A program made the translations under genes and the position numbers. From JAJDAH01 sp964487605 (GTDB taxonomy: Bacteria > Myxococcota_A > Polyangia > Polyangiales > Polyangiaceae), in assembly GCA_964487605.1 (NCBI GenBank), contig CAZARU010000015.1, positions 23,298 to 87,297 on the forward strand: a stretch of 64,000 nt of DNA, written 5' to 3'. Shown here piece by piece: positions 61,033 through 64,000 of this stretch. A model generated the notes under the pieces. It made no database searches. It had not been told where the DNA came from and saw nothing but the letters and a program-made list of their open reading frames with translations. Position 1 is the first letter of the stretch. Each line of letters starts with the position of its first letter.

Positions 61033-63654
61033 GTGGGCTCCCCAGACTCCGGCAGCGGCGACGCGCTCCAGGACAGCCTGCCGCCGGACGGTCGGGCGCT
61101 GGTCTTCGTGAGCGATCCGTCGGCGGAGGCGGGGGAGCTGGCGAGCGCCCTGCGCGCGCGGGGCTACACGGTCATCGACGTGCCGCTTCAGCTCCTCGTG
61201 GGACGTGTCGCCGTGCAGCGCCCCTCCCTCATCGTCTGCGACGTGGACGCGGAGGGGGCGATCGAGACCGTCGGCCGGCTCAGGGACGTGCCGGGCGGCA
61301 GCGTCGTCGAGATCATCTTCCTGGGGGAGGCCGGCCGCACGCTGGAAGACAACGCGGACGCCGTGTTTCACGAGGGCAGCGCGTTCTTCGTCCGGCCCAT
61401 CGACCTCTACGCCGGGCTGCGCAAGATCGAAGCGCTCATCGGCCCTCCATCGTCGCCGAACAGCGTTCGGAGTGCGCTGTCCGTTCCGCCCTCGCAGCGC
61501 GCCTCGAGTCGGCCGCCCCAGCCCCGCGATCAGGGCGCGGTGGAGATTCGCGACTCCGATTCCACGCCCTCGCCGGCGTCGGAGCGCGCGCCCAGCTCCG
61601 CTCCCGCGGGACCACCGACCTCGAGCCCGTCGTCGAAGCCGCCCCGCGCGCGTCTGTCCTCCCAGCCGGCCCCGGTCGCGCGCGCGTCCTATCGCCCTCG
61701 CGGCGACTTCGAGTCGGCACGACCCTCGGCCGCGGAATCCGTGCCCGTGCCTTCCTCCTCCGCGGAGTCGGCGGAGCCGGGGCCCCCGAGCCTCCCGCCG
61801 GCGCCCTCCCTGGACGGGGAGGCGATGGCGGCGCGCGGCTCGCTTCACGCGACCATGAGCGCGGACCTGGAGGCGCTCCTGGCGAGCGCGGAAACCCGCC
61901 TCGGTACCGCGTCGAGCCAGCCGCCGTCTTCGGACGGAGAGCGGTCTCCGGAGCAGGAAGTGGACGCGGTGCTGCCCCCGGACGTCCTCGCCGCGCTCGA
62001 CGAGCCGCTCGACGACGAGGACGTCGGCTTCGAAGAGGACGACGACGAGCGGCGCGGAACGCCCGGTCGTTCGTCGATGGGCTCGGATCCTGGCACCGGC
62101 GTCAAGACGGGTGTCGGACCCACAGGCACCGGACACGGCACCGGTTCCGGACACGTGACGAACGCCGGCCACCTCACTGCGGCCCGCGCGCTGGGGGGCG
62201 GCGATCCTTCGAGCCACGGCTCGGCGTCGGGAGCCACGGGGCACGGGACCGGTGCGGGACACACGAACGTGCTCGGGAGGGAGCCTGCGGGATCGCCGGA
62301 CACGAGCGCGCACGCGCAGTTCAGCGCGGTGCCCGGCGTCACGGGAGACGGAGCCCTGGCGCCGCGCGTGAACGCGCCGACGGTCGTTCCCGGCTCCGCG
62401 ACCCAGGGTGCCCCCGCCACGTTCCGCGACGCGGAGGCCGCGGCCTTCGACGCGGTGACGAACCCCGGCAGGCCCCGCAGCTCGCCGCCTGAAGACGGCG
62501 CGCGCGGGATGGAGGAGATGGCGCACGTCCCGCCACCGGTGAGCGAGGCGCCTCGAACGACGGCGGCTCCGTCGCCGTTCGCGAGCGTCGCCTCGCCGAA
62601 GGGCCTCCCGGAGATCCCTTCCACCCTTCGCCGCGGAGACGCGGTGACCGCCATCGCGCGCGCGGTTCGAGCCAGGCTCACGGGCGGGGTCGCCTTCGAG
62701 ACCGCCGAGGGAGTGCGGCGCGCCGTCCTGCGCGACGGCGATCTCGTGACCGCGGCCTCGGGGGTGGAGGGCGAGTCGCTGGTCTCGTTCCTGGTCGCTC
62801 GCGGTGACCTGGCGGCGGACGTGGAGCAGTCCCTGGGCCGCCGCATCGCGAGCTTCGGTCGTCACGCCGGAGCAGCGCTCATCGCGCACGGCCACCTGCG
62901 ACAGGACGCCCTCTGGGGCGTTCTGCGCGCCCACGCCGAGTGGATCCTGGGGCGGGCCATGAGCATCGAATCGGGCTCGGCCGGGCTCGAGCGTTCGGTG
63001 CCGGGCCGGCTGGAGGACGAGCCCGCCGTGTTCGGGGGAGCGACCGGCGCGGAGGTCTTCGTTGAGCTGGTCCGGCGCGTCGTGCCGCCGGACGAAGCAG
63101 TGCGGCGCCTGGGTGGCGCGAGGGTGCGCCTCGCCGCCGGCCCCGGGACGACGCTCCTCGCCGAGTGCGCGCTCAGGCCGGACGAAGCCAGCCTCGTGGA
63201 CGAGGCCCTGGCCTCGTCCATCGGCGCAGGGACGACGACGACGACGGTGCCGGACGCACCGTCGGTTCTGTACGCGCTGTGGGAGCTGGGCGTGCTCGCG
63301 CGCGCCACGCTCGACACCCCGGGGGTGGCGGACGACGCGCCGCCGGGCCCGGGCGACGACGCGATCGACGACGAGGCGCTGCGGGCGCGCGTGAAGCGTC
63401 GTCTCTCCCTCGTCGAGGACGGCGACTACTTCTCGATCCTGGGCGTTCGTCGCGACGCGACGCCCTACGACATCCGCCGCGCCTACGTGGAGCTGCGCCG
63501 CGATCACGAGCCGGGCCGCGTGCTCACCGCCAGGACCGCGGACCTCCTCGAGAGCGTCGAAACCATCCTCGAGGTGCTCGACGAGGCGTACGACATTCTC
63601 CGGGATGGCGTCCGACGCGAGCGATACCGGCGCGCCATCGAGGCTTCGCCGTAG
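61033..63654 (+). CDS. Pseudo-receiver/DUF4388/J-like multidomain protein
   Basis: An 873-residue protein from GTG 61033. N-terminal part (about 20-140) looks like a receiver domain: VFVSDPSAEA and LIVCDVDAEG supply acidic residues, but the conserved Lys is Arg (FFVRPID) and the Thr/Ser position is Gly. About 140-530 is disordered Pro/Ser/Ala then Gly/Thr/His-rich. About 530-780 resembles DUF4388 (RRGDAVTAIARAVRARLTGG ... LVARGDLA). The C-terminus (about 795-870) has a J-like start (YFSILGVRRDATPYDIRRAYVELRR), but RDHEPG replaces HPD. Probable signalling scaffold; no output is predicted. Confidence 0.8.
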   Translation: MGSPDSGSGDALQDSLPPDGRALVFVSDPSAEAGELASALRARGYTVIDVPLQLLVGRVAVQRPSLIVCDVDAEGAIETVGRLRDVPGGSVVEIIFLGEAGRTLEDNADAVFHEGSAFFVRPIDLYAGLRKIEALIGPPSSPNSVRSALSVPPSQRASSRPPQPRDQGAVEIRDSDSTPSPASERAPSSAPAGPPTSSPSSKPPRARLSSQPAPVARASYRPRGDFESARPSAAESVPVPSSSAESAEPGPPSLPPAPSLDGEAMAARGSLHATMSADLEALLASAETRLGTASSQPPSSDGERSPEQEVDAVLPPDVLAALDEPLDDEDVGFEEDDDERRGTPGRSSMGSDPGTGVKTGVGPTGTGHGTGSGHVTNAGHLTAARALGGGDPSSHGSASGATGHGTGAGHTNVLGREPAGSPDTSAHAQFSAVPGVTGDGALAPRVNAPTVVPGSATQGAPATFRDAEAAAFDAVTNPGRPRSSPPEDGARGMEEMAHVPPPVSEAPRTTAAPSPFASVASPKGLPEIPSTLRRGDAVTAIARAVRARLTGGVAFETAEGVRRAVLRDGDLVTAASGVEGESLVSFLVARGDLAADVEQSLGRRIASFGRHAGAALIAHGHLRQDALWGVLRAHAEWILGRAMSIESGSAGLERSVPGRLEDEPAVFGGATGAEVFVELVRRVVPPDEAVRRLGGARVRLAAGPGTTLLAECALRPDEASLVDEALASSIGAGTTTTTVPDAPSVLYALWELGVLARATLDTPGVADDAPPGPGDDAIDDEALRARVKRRLSLVEDGDYFSILGVRRDATPYDIRRAYVELRRDHEPGRVLTARTADLLESVETILEVLDEAYDILRDGVRRERYRRAIEASP

Positions 63655-63741
63655 AAACGGGCCTCGTTCGCGACACCACGTGCTCGCGGGCCAGCAGGGT
63701 GGCATCCTCGGGACTTCTGCAGCCTGCACGCGGAGGTCATC

Positions 63742-64000
63742 GTGAAGCGCTTCATTGGCTTGGGTCTCGTCTCGCTGGCGTCCGTTCTTCCCTTCGCCTG
63801 CGGCGGCGAGAGCTTCGAGGCCGCGAGAAGCGGCGCGCAGGGAGGAACCGGCGGCGGAGACGCTGCGGCGGGCTCGGCCGGCAGTGCCGGTAGCGGCGCG
63901 GCCGGTGGCGCGTCGGGCCACGGCGGCTCGGGCGAAAGCGGCACGTCGGGCGACGGCGGAGGCGCCGGCGACGCCGGGAACGCGGGCGACGGCGGAGGCG
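63742..64000 (+). CDS. Lipoprotein with Gly-rich linker (3' end outside window)
   Basis: GTG 63742 follows GCGGAGG by a few bases. The signal RFIGLGLVSLASVLPFAC gives lipobox PFAC (about Cys20), then a Gly/Ala/Ser/Asp-rich linker (for example GGTGGGDAAAGSAGSAGSG) to the window edge. Same architecture as the exported proteins at 8.7, 14.1 and 15.2 kb. The functional domain lies beyond the window. Confidence 0.75.
   Translation, partial: MKRFIGLGLVSLASVLPFACGGESFEAARSGAQGGTGGGDAAAGSAGSAGSGAAGGASGHGGSGESGTSGDGGGAGDAGNAGDGGG

Noticed and set aside
60180..62492. 770-codon plus-strand open frame spanning folK
   Set aside because: Covers folK antisense and runs in another frame of the multidomain gene; no domain evidence.
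61024..63921. 965-codon minus-strand open frame
   Set aside because: Shadow of the 61033-63654 gene and its downstream lipoprotein; product is arginine/glycine-rich without structure.

Overview
The window is very GC-rich, close to 70% by eye, and almost fully coding, with genes packed on both strands and many 1-4 base stop/start overlaps. Gene content points to a myxobacterium-like member of Myxococcota, most likely of the Polyangiales/Sorangium-Sandaracinus type. The evidence is three tandem bactofilins, a GltC/GltD/GltE gliding-motility module, many lipoproteins with long Gly/Ala/Ser/Thr linkers, a MYXO-CTERM-like tail, a pseudo-receiver/J-like fusion and a TIGR03960-type radical SAM fusion. 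No tRNA, rRNA, CRISPR array, insertion sequence or prophage was seen.

Layout. 1-8.7 kb: a truncated secreted or membrane protein, a membrane protein with a zinc-finger-like tail, a beta-oxidation pair (3-hydroxyacyl-CoA dehydrogenase and a convergent thiolase), a CrtC/AttH-like lipocalin protein, an orphan flgF and a desaturase-like flavoprotein. 8.7-19.4 kb: secreted metalloprotease, cyclophilin, rhodanese, RNase J, a vWA lipoprotein, two multihaem c-type cytochromes and a phosphatase. 19.4-31.6 kb: GT2 glycosyltransferase, purB, a beta-propeller lipoprotein, metallophosphoesterase, trxA, DAHP synthase, trmH, three bactofilins, pyrE and a beta-barrel protein. 31.6-32.07 kb is the only sizeable gene-free stretch; it holds a candidate structured RNA. 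32.07-40.7 kb (minus): gltC-gltD-gltE-like operon ending in an rlmI-like gene. 40.7-47.8 kb: STN-domain lipoprotein, two small membrane proteins, a solute-binding-like protein with an FG-GAP protein, an OMP beta-barrel of the gliding-associated type, gpmA and a zinc-site protein. 47.8-55.7 kb: radical SAM fusion, response regulator-GGDEF, SDR, lipoprotein, glmS and a monohaem lipoprotein. 55.7-60.1 kb: a partial F-type ATP synthase operon (b', b, delta, alpha, gamma). 60.2-64 kb: folK, a TatA-like miniprotein, the pseudo-receiver/DUF4388/J-like protein and a truncated lipoprotein.

Working together. The glt-like operon, the STN lipoprotein and the OMP barrel suggest an envelope-spanning assembly, with the bactofilins as cytoskeletal scaffolds. 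The cytochromes and secreted lipoproteins suggest an active periplasm and cell surface. The ATP synthase cluster lacks beta, epsilon, a and c genes, which must lie elsewhere.

Regulation. Many starts lack a Shine-Dalgarno sequence and instead have a TAnnnT (-10-like) hexamer only 6-9 bases upstream, often with a -35-like hexamer 17 bases further up. This looks like widespread leaderless transcription. The most novel signal is at 31.69-32.03 kb: a sigma-54-like promoter, several stem-loops, a perfect Shine-Dalgarno motif with no usable start codon, and a strong intrinsic terminator whose loop is complementary to that motif.
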